DNA of 23,938 nt from Gemmatimonadota bacterium (GTDB lineage Bacteria > Latescibacterota > UBA2968 > UBA8231): NCBI GenBank assembly GCA_028875335.1, contig JAPPEF010000255.1:1-23938 (forward strand). The letters are read 5' to 3'. Under the pieces are notes generated by a model. It was not told the DNA's origin, did not search any database, and saw nothing but the letters and a program-made list of their open reading frames with translations. The position numbers and the translations under genes were made by a program. How positions within the stretch are numbered: position 1 is the stretch's first letter; every line of letters starts with the position of its first letter. Positions 1 to 7,158 of the stretch are shown in pieces.

Positions 1-1516
1 AGCCTTGGTAGCCGGCGCGGACTTTTTCGAGGACTTGCAGCCGCGCTTGGTTGGCTTCAGCGGCGCGCCGGGCTGCATCGCGTTGTTCGCCGAGTTCGCG
101 GAGGTCCTTCTCAGTTTGGTCTCGGGCGGCGAGAACTGTGGCGCGCTGTTGTTGGCAGGTGGATAGCTGCTGCCGAGTTTCCACGAGCGCGGCTTCAGCG
201 GCTTCGGTCGCTTGTAGGGCTTGGTCGCGTTCGGCTGTGGCCGCGTCTTCTTCGCCGCGCATGGCAAGCGTGCGTTCGTCGAGCGCGTCGCGCTCGGCCT
301 GTTGGCGCTCAAGTGCGCGGCTTATTTCGCCCCCTTGGCGCAGATGCTCCATGCGCCCGCGCTGACGTTGGTCCAGTTCCGTTCGGTCGCTGGCGTATTC
401 CTCTTCGGCCTGGGCGGCGCGCTGCTGGTGGGTCTGCAATTCTCGCTCTATTTGCACAAAGCCCGCGCGCGCTTCGTCGAGGTGCGCGGTATTGTCGCGG
501 CGCTGCTGTTGTACGGCTTCGAGTTGGCTAGTGTAATCGGCGCGCTCGCGGGCCGTGCGCTCGCGGATTTGTTCGGCCGCCTCGCGCCGCTCGCGCACGG
601 CCACGAGGAGTTGTTCGCGCTCGTGGATGGCCTCGATGCGGCGATTGAGTTCAAGGCCCGCTTCCTGCATGGCCGTCTCGGCCTCGGTCAGCGCGAGGCG
701 CGCCTTTTCGAGTTCGGTCTCGCGGCTGGTGAAGCGGGTATTGCCTTCTTCGGCCGCCTTGCTAAGTGCGGCGAATTCGTCTTGCAGCGGGGAGATTTGG
801 GCACTGAGGGCGAAGAAGCGCTGGCGCCCCAAGCGCACGTCGAACTGGTCCAGTTCCCCTTTGAGTTCGCGGTAGCGGCGCGCCCGGCCCACTTGGCGGC
901 CGAGACTGTCAACTTGGCGTTTGACCTCGGTGATGATGTCTTCGATCCGCTGTAGATCGGCTTGGGTGGCCTCTAGGCGGTTCCGCGTGGAGCGCCGCCG
1001 AACTTTGTACTTGGTGATGCCAGCGGCCTCTTCGAGGATGCGGCGGCGGTTTTCGGTCTTATCGCTGATGATTTCATCGACCATGCCCTGCTCCATTACG
1101 GCATAAGCGCCTTGGCCGAGGCCGGTATCCATGAGCAGGTTGGTGATGTCCAAGAGGCGGCAGGGGATCTTATTGAGGAGATAATCGCTTTCGCCGGAGC
1201 GGAAAAGACGCCGGGTCAGCACGACCTCGGCGAATTCGACGGGCAGCGCGTTATCGCGGTTTTCAATCGCCAGCGCGACTTCGGCCATGCCGAGGGCCTT
1301 GCGCTGGCGGGTGCCGGCAAAGATCACGTCCTCCATGCGCTGGCTGCGGAAAGAGCCGGCGCGCTGTTCGCCCAAGACCCAGCGGATGGCCTCCACTACG
1401 TTGGACTTGCCGCAGCCGTTGGGGCCGACGATGGCCGTAATGCCCGGCTCGAAGGGAATGACGATTTTTTGGGCGAAGGACTTAAAGCCAAAAATCTCGA
1501 GTTGATTGAGGCGCAC
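1..1516 (-). CDS. smc: Chromosome segregation protein SMC, N-terminal part (truncated by window edge)
   Basis: SMC is the ATPase that, with ScpA and ScpB, compacts and segregates the chromosome. About 505 codons are visible from the N-terminus and the gene runs off the left edge. The protein begins VRLNQLEIFGFKSFAQ, the typical SMC start, and has the Walker A motif GPNGCGKS at residues 31-38. The conserved N-lobe continues to about residue 165, including an ITKYK-type segment that leads into the coiled coil. The rest is Glu/Arg/Gln/Ala-rich heptad sequence, the first coiled-coil arm. Hinge, second arm, signature and Walker B lie outside the window. The start is GTG at 1514-1516, with an AGGAG ribosome site about 8 bases upstream. 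No stop interrupts the frame. The long plus-strand open frames across this region are shadows of the coiled coil. Confidence 0.96.
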   Translation of the reverse strand, partial: MRLNQLEIFGFKSFAQKIVIPFEPGITAIVGPNGCGKSNVVEAIRWVLGEQRAGSFRSQRMEDVIFAGTRQRKALGMAEVALAIENRDNALPVEFAEVVLTRRLFRSGESDYLLNKIPCRLLDITNLLMDTGLGQGAYAVMEQGMVDEIISDKTENRRRILEEAAGITKYKVRRRSTRNRLEATQADLQRIEDIITEVKRQVDSLGRQVGRARRYRELKGELDQFDVRLGRQRFFALSAQISPLQDEFAALSKAAEEGNTRFTSRETELEKARLALTEAETAMQEAGLELNRRIEAIHEREQLLVAVRERREAAEQIRERTARERADYTSQLEAVQQQRRDNTAHLDEARAGFVQIERELQTHQQRAAQAEEEYASDRTELDQRQRGRMEHLRQGGEISRALERQQAERDALDERTLAMRGEEDAATAERDQALQATEAAEAALVETRQQLSTCQQQRATVLAARDQTEKDLRELGEQRDAARRAAEANQARLQVLEKVRAGYQG

Positions 1517-1667
1517 GGTCTAGCTCCTGCCGGGCGCTGGGGAGAGGCGCTCCGCTGAGGGAGAGGGTGAGGTGCGGGCGATGCTAAGGGAGCAAGAAAC
1601 GGCTTGGGGAAAGGCCGTGTTTTAAGTACTCAAAAACGAGAAACGCTGTCAAGGCAATTGCCGCTAT
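1517..1667. other. Intergenic spacer between smc and the DUF2203 gene
   Basis: About 150 bases lie between the DUF2203 stop and the smc start, both on the minus strand. The part near smc is purine-rich on the plus strand (repeated GGGAGAGG-like words at about 1540-1575) and may be a degenerate intergenic repeat. The half near the DUF2203 gene is more AT-rich. I see no convincing terminator or gene. Confidence 0.4.
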
Positions 1668-2156
1668 TCAGAAATCCAGCGCCGAGTCATCGACTGTGGC
1701 TGGATCGTCTTCCTTACCCATGGCGATGATGTGTTCGGCGGTGATCTCCTGGCGGCCTGCGTATCCGGCGTTCAGTTCGTGCCAATAGGCGACTCGGGGT
1801 TCGCCGCGCTGCCAGCACAACAGGACCCAGCGGCCTTGGTAGGTTGTGGGGAAGTCGAGGAGGCCGCGTTCGAGGCCGCCGACTGGGAAGCGGATACCCT
1901 CGGCGATGATTTCCTCGGCGACGATGCGCTTGATGTCGATGATTAGATCGTTGATGCGCTGGCGGTGCTGGTCGAAGGCCTCGCGGTCGGGATTCGTGCT
2001 GCGGGCGACCGCTTGGCCCCAGAGCGCGTCGAGAATTTGCAACTGCTGATCGTGGTAGCGGACGGCTCCCTTCTTGACCTCTAGGCGCTGGAGCGCGTCT
2101 TCTAGCTGAGGCAGCTTGGCGTTGGCCTCTTCAATTGTAAATGCCTTGCGCGTCAT
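1668..2156 (-). CDS. DUF2203 family protein
   Basis: This 162-aa protein matches the DUF2203 family of small cytoplasmic bacterial proteins with no firmly assigned role. The N-terminus (MTRKAFTIEEANAKLPQLED) is the family's usual FT..EAN..LP.L opening, followed by a helical region of about residues 15-85. The C-terminal half carries a conserved block with GGLERGLLDFP and GRWVLLCW..GEPRVAYWHE. In other genomes that block is the part conserved around residues proposed to bind metal or ligand. The start ATG has no strong Shine-Dalgarno. The gene is divergent from gatC across a 179-base gap and co-directional with smc. Nothing in the context points to a function. Confidence 0.85.
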   Translation of the reverse strand: MTRKAFTIEEANAKLPQLEDALQRLEVKKGAVRYHDQQLQILDALWGQAVARSTNPDREAFDQHRQRINDLIIDIKRIVAEEIIAEGIRFPVGGLERGLLDFPTTYQGRWVLLCWQRGEPRVAYWHELNAGYAGRQEITAEHIIAMGKEDDPATVDDSALDF

Positions 2157-2335
2157 GGAACTTTGCGAGATGAGAATGTTTGCTCGTCTTGTGGCAAAGT
2201 ATAGGCATTGAGGTGCTGCGCTACAAGCCCTTGCGCTACCTTTGGCGATGCGTGATATTTAACACTGTTTTGCGAAGAGAAAGGGGTCGGCGCAGCCAGC
2301 CCCGTCTTTTTTTGGTTTAAGTTCGAAATTTACCT
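2157..2335. promoter_or_regulatory. Divergent intergenic region, DUF2203 gene / gatC
   Basis: This spacer must carry the promoters of both divergent genes. On the plus strand a weak sigma-70-like pair can be drawn, TTGCGC at about 2241 and GATATT about 17 bases later, which would start transcription just upstream of the terminator-like hairpin at 2283-2313. The pair is a poor match to consensus, so the promoter assignment is tentative. Confidence 0.3.
2283..2313 (+). terminator. Terminator-like hairpin just upstream of gatC
   Basis: A 9-position stem (GGGGTCGGC against GCCAGCCCC, one mismatch and one G-U pair) closes a GCA loop. GTC and seven T residues follow. The shape is that of an intrinsic terminator on the plus strand. 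No plus-strand gene ends before it, and it finishes 22 bases before the gatC ATG. It is therefore either a leader attenuator of gatC or the end of an unseen small transcript. Confidence 0.55.
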
Positions 2336-2623
2336 ATGGCGGTTACTATAGAAGAGGTCCACGGGGTCGCTGAGTTGGCTCGGTTGCGCTTTTCGCCCGC
2401 AGAGGAGGAAAGGCTAGCTGGGGAACTCAATCGCATCTTGCGCTACATGGACAAGCTCAACGAGCTAGACACCACCGGCGTAGAGCCAACGTCTCACGTG
2501 CTACCCCTCGCCAATGCGTTTCGCCGTGACGAGGCGATGCCCTTTCCCGCGACGAATGAGATCGCCGCGGCGGCCCCGCAGCGAGAAGAGGATTACTTCA
2601 AGGTTCCGAGAATCATCGATTGA
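2336..2623 (+). CDS. gatC: Asp/Glu-tRNA(Asn/Gln) amidotransferase subunit C
   Basis: GatC is the small subunit of the GatCAB amidotransferase, which converts mischarged Glu-tRNA(Gln) and Asp-tRNA(Asn) to their amidated forms. It wraps around and stabilises GatA and GatB. The 95-aa length is normal. The sequence shows the family pattern: an N-terminal helix with VAELARLRFSPAEEE, a second helix ending in LNELDTTGVEPTSHV, a basic/acidic RRDEA segment, and the C-terminal EEDYFKVPRIID. gatA and gatB are not adjacent, so the subunits must be encoded elsewhere. The start ATG has no visible Shine-Dalgarno and lies in an AT-rich stretch 22 bases after a terminator-like hairpin. A strong terminator follows the stop. 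Confidence 0.95.
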   Translation: MAVTIEEVHGVAELARLRFSPAEEERLAGELNRILRYMDKLNELDTTGVEPTSHVLPLANAFRRDEAMPFPATNEIAAAAPQREEDYFKVPRIID

Positions 2624-2625
2624 CT

Positions 2626-2661
2626 AAAGAAGCGGAGACAGGGCACTGTCGCCGCTTCTTT
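2626..2661 (+). terminator. Intrinsic terminator between gatC and pyrG
   Basis: The left arm AAAGAAGCGGAGACAG and right arm CTGTCGCCGCTTCTTT form a 15-bp stem with one A/G mismatch and a GGCA tetraloop. It begins 2 bases after the gatC stop. The distal T tract is short (TTT, then GTTTG). It probably terminates gatC transcripts. Its position 28 bases before the pyrG start also allows an attenuator role. Confidence 0.75.
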
Positions 2662-2689
2662 GTTTGGGTAGCTCGAAGGAGCGCGCAAC

Positions 2690-4480
2690 GTGGCCGAAGA
2701 CTACAAAGGCCCCAAATACGTCGTCGTGACCGGCGGCGTGATAAGCGGTGTGGGCAAGGGCTTGACCACCGCTTCCATCGGCAAGATCCTGCAGCAATAC
2801 GGGTACAGCACCACAGCCGTCAAGATCGATCCGTACATCAACTACGACGCTGGCACCATGCGGCCCACCGAGCACGGCGAGGTGTGGGTGACGGACGACG
2901 GCGGCGAAATAGATCAGGATTTGGGCAATTACGAGCGCTTCTTGGGGTTGGACCTGCCGCGCTCCAACAACCTGACCACTGGGCAGATTTACCACACGGT
3001 CATCGAGCGCGAGCGCCGTGGCGAGTATCTCGGTGAGACCGTGCAGCCGATCCCCCACATTACGGATGAAATCTCTCGCCGCCTGCAGGAGGCGGGCGCG
3101 GGCTACGACATAGTGCTGGTCGAGATCGGCGGCATTGTTGGCGACTATGAGAACGAGCCGTTCCTCTTTGCCGTCAAGACCCTAGAACGAGACTTGGGTG
3201 AGGAGCACTTTGCGCACGCACTGATTACCTATCTCCCCATACCGCCACACGTCGGCGAGATGAAGACCAAGCCCACGCAGCAGGCCATTCGCATGCTCAG
3301 CGAGCACGGCATTTTTCCCGACTTCATCGTCTGTCGCGCCGAGACCGCCACCGACGAGGTGCGCAAGAAAAAGATCCAGATCGGGGCCAACGTGCCCTAC
3401 AACCACATCATTTCGGCCCCGGACTCGGAGACGATCTACAATATCCCGCTGGTTTTGGAAGAAGAGAGGCTCGGCGAAAAGATCCTCAGCCGGCTCGGCT
3501 GCGCGCCCAAGAAGACTCCAGACTGGCGGCCTTGGCTGGAATTGGTCAAGCGCAGCCGGCATCCGCGTCAGTGTGTCCGCGTGGCCATGGTCGGCAAATA
3601 CGTGGTCACGGGCGATTTTCAGCTCACGGACTCGTACATCTCGGTCAACCAATCGCTGATACACGCTGGCGTGGCGTCGGATGCGCGGGTCGAGATCACT
3701 TGGATTGACGGCCACCAGTTTGAGCGTGGCGAAATGGAGCTGTCAGAGCTAGACGCATTCGATGGCATTATTGTCCCTGGGGCCTTTGGTGCGGGAGGGG
3801 CCGAAGGGGTGATTGCGGCCATTCGCTACGCCCGCGACCACGACATCCCCTATTTGGGCCTGTGCTACGGCTTGCAACTCGCCGTGATCGAATACGCCCG
3901 CAATGTTGCTGGGATCGCCGAGGCCACTTCCGAAGAGTTCGACGCGGATTCCGAGTGGAAGGTCATCTGCGTCCAAGACACCGAGCAAAAAAGCGCGCTA
4001 GAAGAAAATCGCTACGGCGGCAGCATGCGCTTGGGCGCGTACGCCGCGGTGTTCAAAAGCGACAGCCGCGTCCTCCAAGTTTACGAGGCGTCGGGCCGCC
4101 TCAACGAAGACGCCCGCCGCATCGAACAACTGCTGGCCAATCCCGATCAGGCGTTCCGCGTTGGCTTGGTCATGCTAGAGCGCGATAAAGTCGCCCTAGA
4201 GCGCCACCGCCACCGCTACGAGGTTTCGCCCCGCTTCGTCGAGCTGCTCGAAGAGGAGGGACTGGTCTTTTCGGGTTATCACCGCCGTGTGGACGGCACT
4301 CGCTTGATGGAGTTTATCGAGTTGCCGGATCACCGCTTCTTCATCGCCACCCAAGCCCATCCTGAGTTTAAGTCGCGGATGGACAATCCTGCGCCCTTGT
4401 TTGCCGGGTTTGTCGAGGCCGCGCTGGCTTACCAACAGGAGGTTGCAAGCCATGAGGAGAGGCAGGCGGCGGCCTCCTAG
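2690..4480 (+). CDS. pyrG: CTP synthase (glutamine hydrolysing)
   Basis: CTP synthase makes CTP from UTP, ATP and glutamine, the last step of pyrimidine nucleotide synthesis. The synthetase domain comes first, with the P-loop GGVISGVGKG at residues 15-24, KIDPYIN, and HGEVWVTDDGGE. A class I glutamine amidotransferase domain follows. Its nucleophile is Cys392 in GLCYGLQ, and the partners are His557 and Glu559 in AHPEF. At 596 aa it is about 50 residues longer than the E. coli enzyme. Much of the excess is an insertion of roughly 30 residues between MRLGAY and ERHRHRYEV in the amidotransferase domain. The start is GTG, chosen because GAAGGA precedes it at a normal distance. Hairpin terminators lie on both sides, so it is probably transcribed alone. 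Confidence 0.98.
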   Translation: MAEDYKGPKYVVVTGGVISGVGKGLTTASIGKILQQYGYSTTAVKIDPYINYDAGTMRPTEHGEVWVTDDGGEIDQDLGNYERFLGLDLPRSNNLTTGQIYHTVIERERRGEYLGETVQPIPHITDEISRRLQEAGAGYDIVLVEIGGIVGDYENEPFLFAVKTLERDLGEEHFAHALITYLPIPPHVGEMKTKPTQQAIRMLSEHGIFPDFIVCRAETATDEVRKKKIQIGANVPYNHIISAPDSETIYNIPLVLEEERLGEKILSRLGCAPKKTPDWRPWLELVKRSRHPRQCVRVAMVGKYVVTGDFQLTDSYISVNQSLIHAGVASDARVEITWIDGHQFERGEMELSELDAFDGIIVPGAFGAGGAEGVIAAIRYARDHDIPYLGLCYGLQLAVIEYARNVAGIAEATSEEFDADSEWKVICVQDTEQKSALEENRYGGSMRLGAYAAVFKSDSRVLQVYEASGRLNEDARRIEQLLANPDQAFRVGLVMLERDKVALERHRHRYEVSPRFVELLEEEGLVFSGYHRRVDGTRLMEFIELPDHRFFIATQAHPEFKSRMDNPAPLFAGFVEAALAYQQEVASHEERQAAAS

Positions 4481-4509
4481 TTCGGTGGGTGGTACAATCG
4501 TCTCAGCGG

Positions 4510-4541
4510 GCCGCGCTTTCCCGGAGGGAGCGCGGCTTTTT
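4510..4541 (+). terminator. Intrinsic terminator after pyrG
   Basis: GCCGCGCT-TT-CCC pairs with GGGAGCGCGGC (11 bp, two-base T bulge) around a GGA loop, followed by five T residues. It lies 29 bases after the pyrG stop. It falls inside the longest possible open frame of the next gene, which argues that the next gene starts after it, at 4563. Confidence 0.8.
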
Positions 4542-4562
4542 CGCGCCGGGTGCTGTGGAGCT

Positions 4563-6314
4563 ATGCTCTGGGCCTGTGGCGCGGGAGAAGTACCCGAAGA
4601 GCCGCTGCGGATTCCCGAGGTCGATGGGGAAGCATGGGACGCGCACATTGAGATAGGACGCCCTGGGCACCGCATCCAGATCCGCGCCGATTCTCTACGC
4701 GAATTTTCCAAGTCAGAGCAGGTCGTCGCCACCGGCGGCGTAGAGGTCGCTTTCCGCGGCAACGAGGCCGTTTCGACGCTGCGGGCCGAGCGCTTGGTCC
4801 TAGAGCACAAGCGGGATCGCTTTGGCTTGGCCGGCGGCGTGGTTTTGCGCGCTGGGGACAGTTTAGAGGTGCAGGCCGATACCCTGCTGTGGGAAAACGC
4901 GCACGAGCAGTTGCGCATTCCGGGCGCGCTGCGGGTGGAGGTGGGTGAGGGACGGGAGTGGGGCCGCAATCTGACGAGCAATTTCTCCGTAGATGCGTGG
5001 TCCTTGGAAGCCGTCGAGGGCCTCTGGCATGGCCAGGATGGAGCGGTGGTGGAGGTGCGCGCTCAGCGCGAGGAAAGTCGCCGTGTCGAGGGCGTACAAG
5101 AAATCGCCTACGACAGCGTTGAGGTGCGCTACGACGGCGTGCAATTGACCGGACCGCACGCCACGTTCCTCCCACAGGCCCGTCGCTTCGACCTCAGCGG
5201 AGGAGTCGAAGGAGCCGACTCGCTGGCGCAGTTTGCAGCCGACGAAGTCTCAGTAGATGCGGGAAAGCAGCGGCTGGTGGCGCGAGGCGCGGTTCGTTAC
5301 CGAGAGGATGAGGCCGAGTTGCGGGCTGCGGAGGTAGAGGAGGACCGCAGCGCAGCGCTGTTGCAGGCCCGCGGGGAGCCGGCAACCTTTGTGCAAGGCG
5401 AGCGGCAAATCGAGGCGCGCCAGTTAGCATATTCTCGTTCTGAGCGCGAGTTGACGGCGCAGGATGGGGTGGTCTTGCATGCTGAGAAGCGCGAGTTGAC
5501 GGCCCAGACCCTCCGCTATACGCGCGATGGTCAAGTCCATGCCGAGGGCGCGATTGTCCTAAAGGCACCCGAGCTAGATGGCTCGCTCTCCGGTGATTCG
5601 CTCTTTTTTGACTTGGAGCAGGAGGCTGGGTGGATGCGGGGTACGCCCTCGCTGCGCCAGCACGAGTTCGTGTTCACCGCCCCTGTACTGCGTTTCGATC
5701 TCGTGCAAGGCCGGTTGGCCGGAACCGGGGGTTTTGCGCTGCGCGCCGAAGGACTGGAGGTTACAGCCGAGCGCGGTGCATACGAAGCGGATTCAACGCG
5801 GGTGCAGGTGGCCGAGGGCGTGGTACTAGAAGAACGGGATCGCGAACGCGACTACCACAGCCGGCTGATGGCCGATTCCATGGTCGTCGCATTGGCAGAC
5901 AGCCAAGTCGAGTGGATCGCCATACCCGGCCGAGTGAGCGGCCAAATTGAGGTGGGGGACCGCCATAGCTGGATTGAGGGCCGGGGCGGGCAAGTCTTTA
6001 TGGCCGACGGGGATTTGGAGCGGGTCGAAGTGAGTTCCGAGGCCGACGTGACGCATCGTCGGGCTGAGAACGAAGAGATCAATCGCTTTCGCGGGCAGCA
6101 GATGACGCTGTACTTTGATGCAGCGGGATTGCGCCGCGCCTTGGTGAAGGGCGCGGCCGAGTTGGTCACGCGGCTGCAAGAGGACGAAGAGGTCTCCGTC
6201 AACGAGGTCAGTGGAGAAGAATTGGATATCCGCTTTGCCGAAGGATCACTGTCCGAGGTGCGAGTTGGGCCGGAGATCGAAGGCCGTTACTATCCGCCCG
6301 CAGAGGAGCCGTAA
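4563..6314 (+). CDS. LptC/LptA-like (OstA family) LPS transport protein
   Basis: This periplasmic protein of about 583 aa is built from OstA-type beta-jellyroll strands, the fold of LptC, LptA and the LptD N-terminus, which carry LPS across the periplasm. The N-terminal part (about residues 15-160) looks LptC-like: RIQIRADSLR, GGVEVAF, LEVQADTLLWE and WSLEAVEGLW. After it come repeated LptA-like strands (GGVEGAD, GAVRY, DGVVLHAEKRELTAQTLRY and later EINRFRGQQMTLYFD) to the C-terminus. LptA alone is usually 160-200 aa, so this resembles an LptC-LptA fusion with extra modules. lptB follows after one base. The start is uncertain. ATG 4563 lies after the terminator but gives only four residues before a lipobox-like Cys (LWAC). 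An in-frame GTG at 4485 would give a longer leader but overlaps the terminator. Confidence 0.8.
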   Translation: MLWACGAGEVPEEPLRIPEVDGEAWDAHIEIGRPGHRIQIRADSLREFSKSEQVVATGGVEVAFRGNEAVSTLRAERLVLEHKRDRFGLAGGVVLRAGDSLEVQADTLLWENAHEQLRIPGALRVEVGEGREWGRNLTSNFSVDAWSLEAVEGLWHGQDGAVVEVRAQREESRRVEGVQEIAYDSVEVRYDGVQLTGPHATFLPQARRFDLSGGVEGADSLAQFAADEVSVDAGKQRLVARGAVRYREDEAELRAAEVEEDRSAALLQARGEPATFVQGERQIEARQLAYSRSERELTAQDGVVLHAEKRELTAQTLRYTRDGQVHAEGAIVLKAPELDGSLSGDSLFFDLEQEAGWMRGTPSLRQHEFVFTAPVLRFDLVQGRLAGTGGFALRAEGLEVTAERGAYEADSTRVQVAEGVVLEERDRERDYHSRLMADSMVVALADSQVEWIAIPGRVSGQIEVGDRHSWIEGRGGQVFMADGDLERVEVSSEADVTHRRAENEEINRFRGQQMTLYFDAAGLRRALVKGAAELVTRLQEDEEVSVNEVSGEELDIRFAEGSLSEVRVGPEIEGRYYPPAEEP

Positions 6315-6315
6315 G

Positions 6316-7047
6316 GTGGCATTGAAAACGCGCGCATTGAGCAAGCGCTACGGGGGCCGGGCGGTCGTCGACGAGGTCAGCATCCGCGTCGAGCCAGGGG
6401 AGGTCGTCGGCCTGTTGGGTCCCAATGGCGCGGGCAAGACCACGACCTTTCACAGCATTGTTGGCTTTGCCGCGCCGGACGGGGGCCGCATTTTGCTCGA
6501 CGGTGCGGACATCACCGGGCTGCCGATGTATCGCCGTGCGCAAATGGGCATTGGTTACCTGCCGCAGGAGACCTCTATTTTTCGCAAGCTGAACGTGGCC
6601 GACAACATCCGCGCAGTCTTGGAGGCACGAGGGGGCAACAAAGCGCACATTGCCGCGCGCCAACGGCAGCTACTGACTGAACTAGACTTGTTAGAGCGCG
6701 CCAACCAGCGTGCCGACACGCTTTCGGGTGGCGAGACGCGTCGGGTCGAGATCGCGCGGGCCTTGGCCTGCGAGCCTCGCTACATGCTCCTCGACGAGCC
6801 TTTTGCCGGTATCGATCCGCGCACGATTGAAGACATCCAGAACATCATTGCCGAACTAAGAAGCCGAGGCTTGGGCGTGCTGATTACCGATCACAACGTG
6901 CGCGAGACTTTGGAAATTGCCGAGCGCGCCTATATCCTAGTGGATGGCAAGATTTTAACGGCGGGCACGGCCGAGGAGCTAATTGCTAATGAGCAGGTGC
7001 GACGGATCTATCTCGGCGAGCGCTTTAGTTGGCGGGTTGATCGGTAG
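6316..7047 (+). CDS. lptB: LPS export ABC transporter ATP-binding protein LptB
   Basis: LptB is the cytoplasmic ATPase that, with LptF and LptG, extracts LPS from the inner membrane and pushes it along the LptC-LptA bridge. The 243-aa protein has Walker A GPNGAGKTT (35-43), the Q-loop YLPQETSIFRKLNV typical of LptB, signature LSGGE (136-140), Walker B MLLDEPF (157-163) and the switch His193 in LITDHNVRETL. The start is GTG at 6316, one base after the stop of the LptC/LptA-like gene, with GGAG about 8 bases upstream. The frame is open further upstream, but those codons lie inside the previous gene. Tight coupling to the bridge gene supports joint function. lptF and lptG are not in the window. 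Confidence 0.96.
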   Translation: MALKTRALSKRYGGRAVVDEVSIRVEPGEVVGLLGPNGAGKTTTFHSIVGFAAPDGGRILLDGADITGLPMYRRAQMGIGYLPQETSIFRKLNVADNIRAVLEARGGNKAHIAARQRQLLTELDLLERANQRADTLSGGETRRVEIARALACEPRYMLLDEPFAGIDPRTIEDIQNIIAELRSRGLGVLITDHNVRETLEIAERAYILVDGKILTAGTAEELIANEQVRRIYLGERFSWRVDR

Positions 7048-7075
7048 ATTCGCCTGTGCTTGCACCTTGACTTTT

Positions 7076-7098
7076 CCCGCTGCACGGGCTTGTTTTTA
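7076..7098 (+). terminator. Weak terminator candidate after lptB
   Basis: CCCG-CTGCA-CGGG forms a 4-bp stem with a five-base loop, followed by CTTG and TTTTT. The stem is short. It lies 29 bases after the lptB stop and directly before the rpoN promoter candidate, so partial termination is possible. Confidence 0.3.
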
Positions 7099-7122
7099 CA
7101 GTTGCTAATTAGGATGGATAAT
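7095..7122 (+). promoter_or_regulatory. Candidate sigma-70 promoter for rpoN
   Basis: TTTACA (7095-7100) and GATAAT (7117-7122) each match the consensus at five of six positions and are 16 bases apart. They lie in a strikingly AT-rich stretch before rpoN. Transcription would begin around 7129, giving a leader of about 30 bases with no Shine-Dalgarno. Confidence 0.5.
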
Positions 7123-7158
7123 TGTTTTATAAGTAATTAATTTACAATAATTTATTAA

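Noticed and set aside
221..1558. Plus-strand open frames of 244 and 148 codons at the left end
   Set aside because: They are antisense to SMC, whose minus-strand frame has clear conserved motifs throughout.
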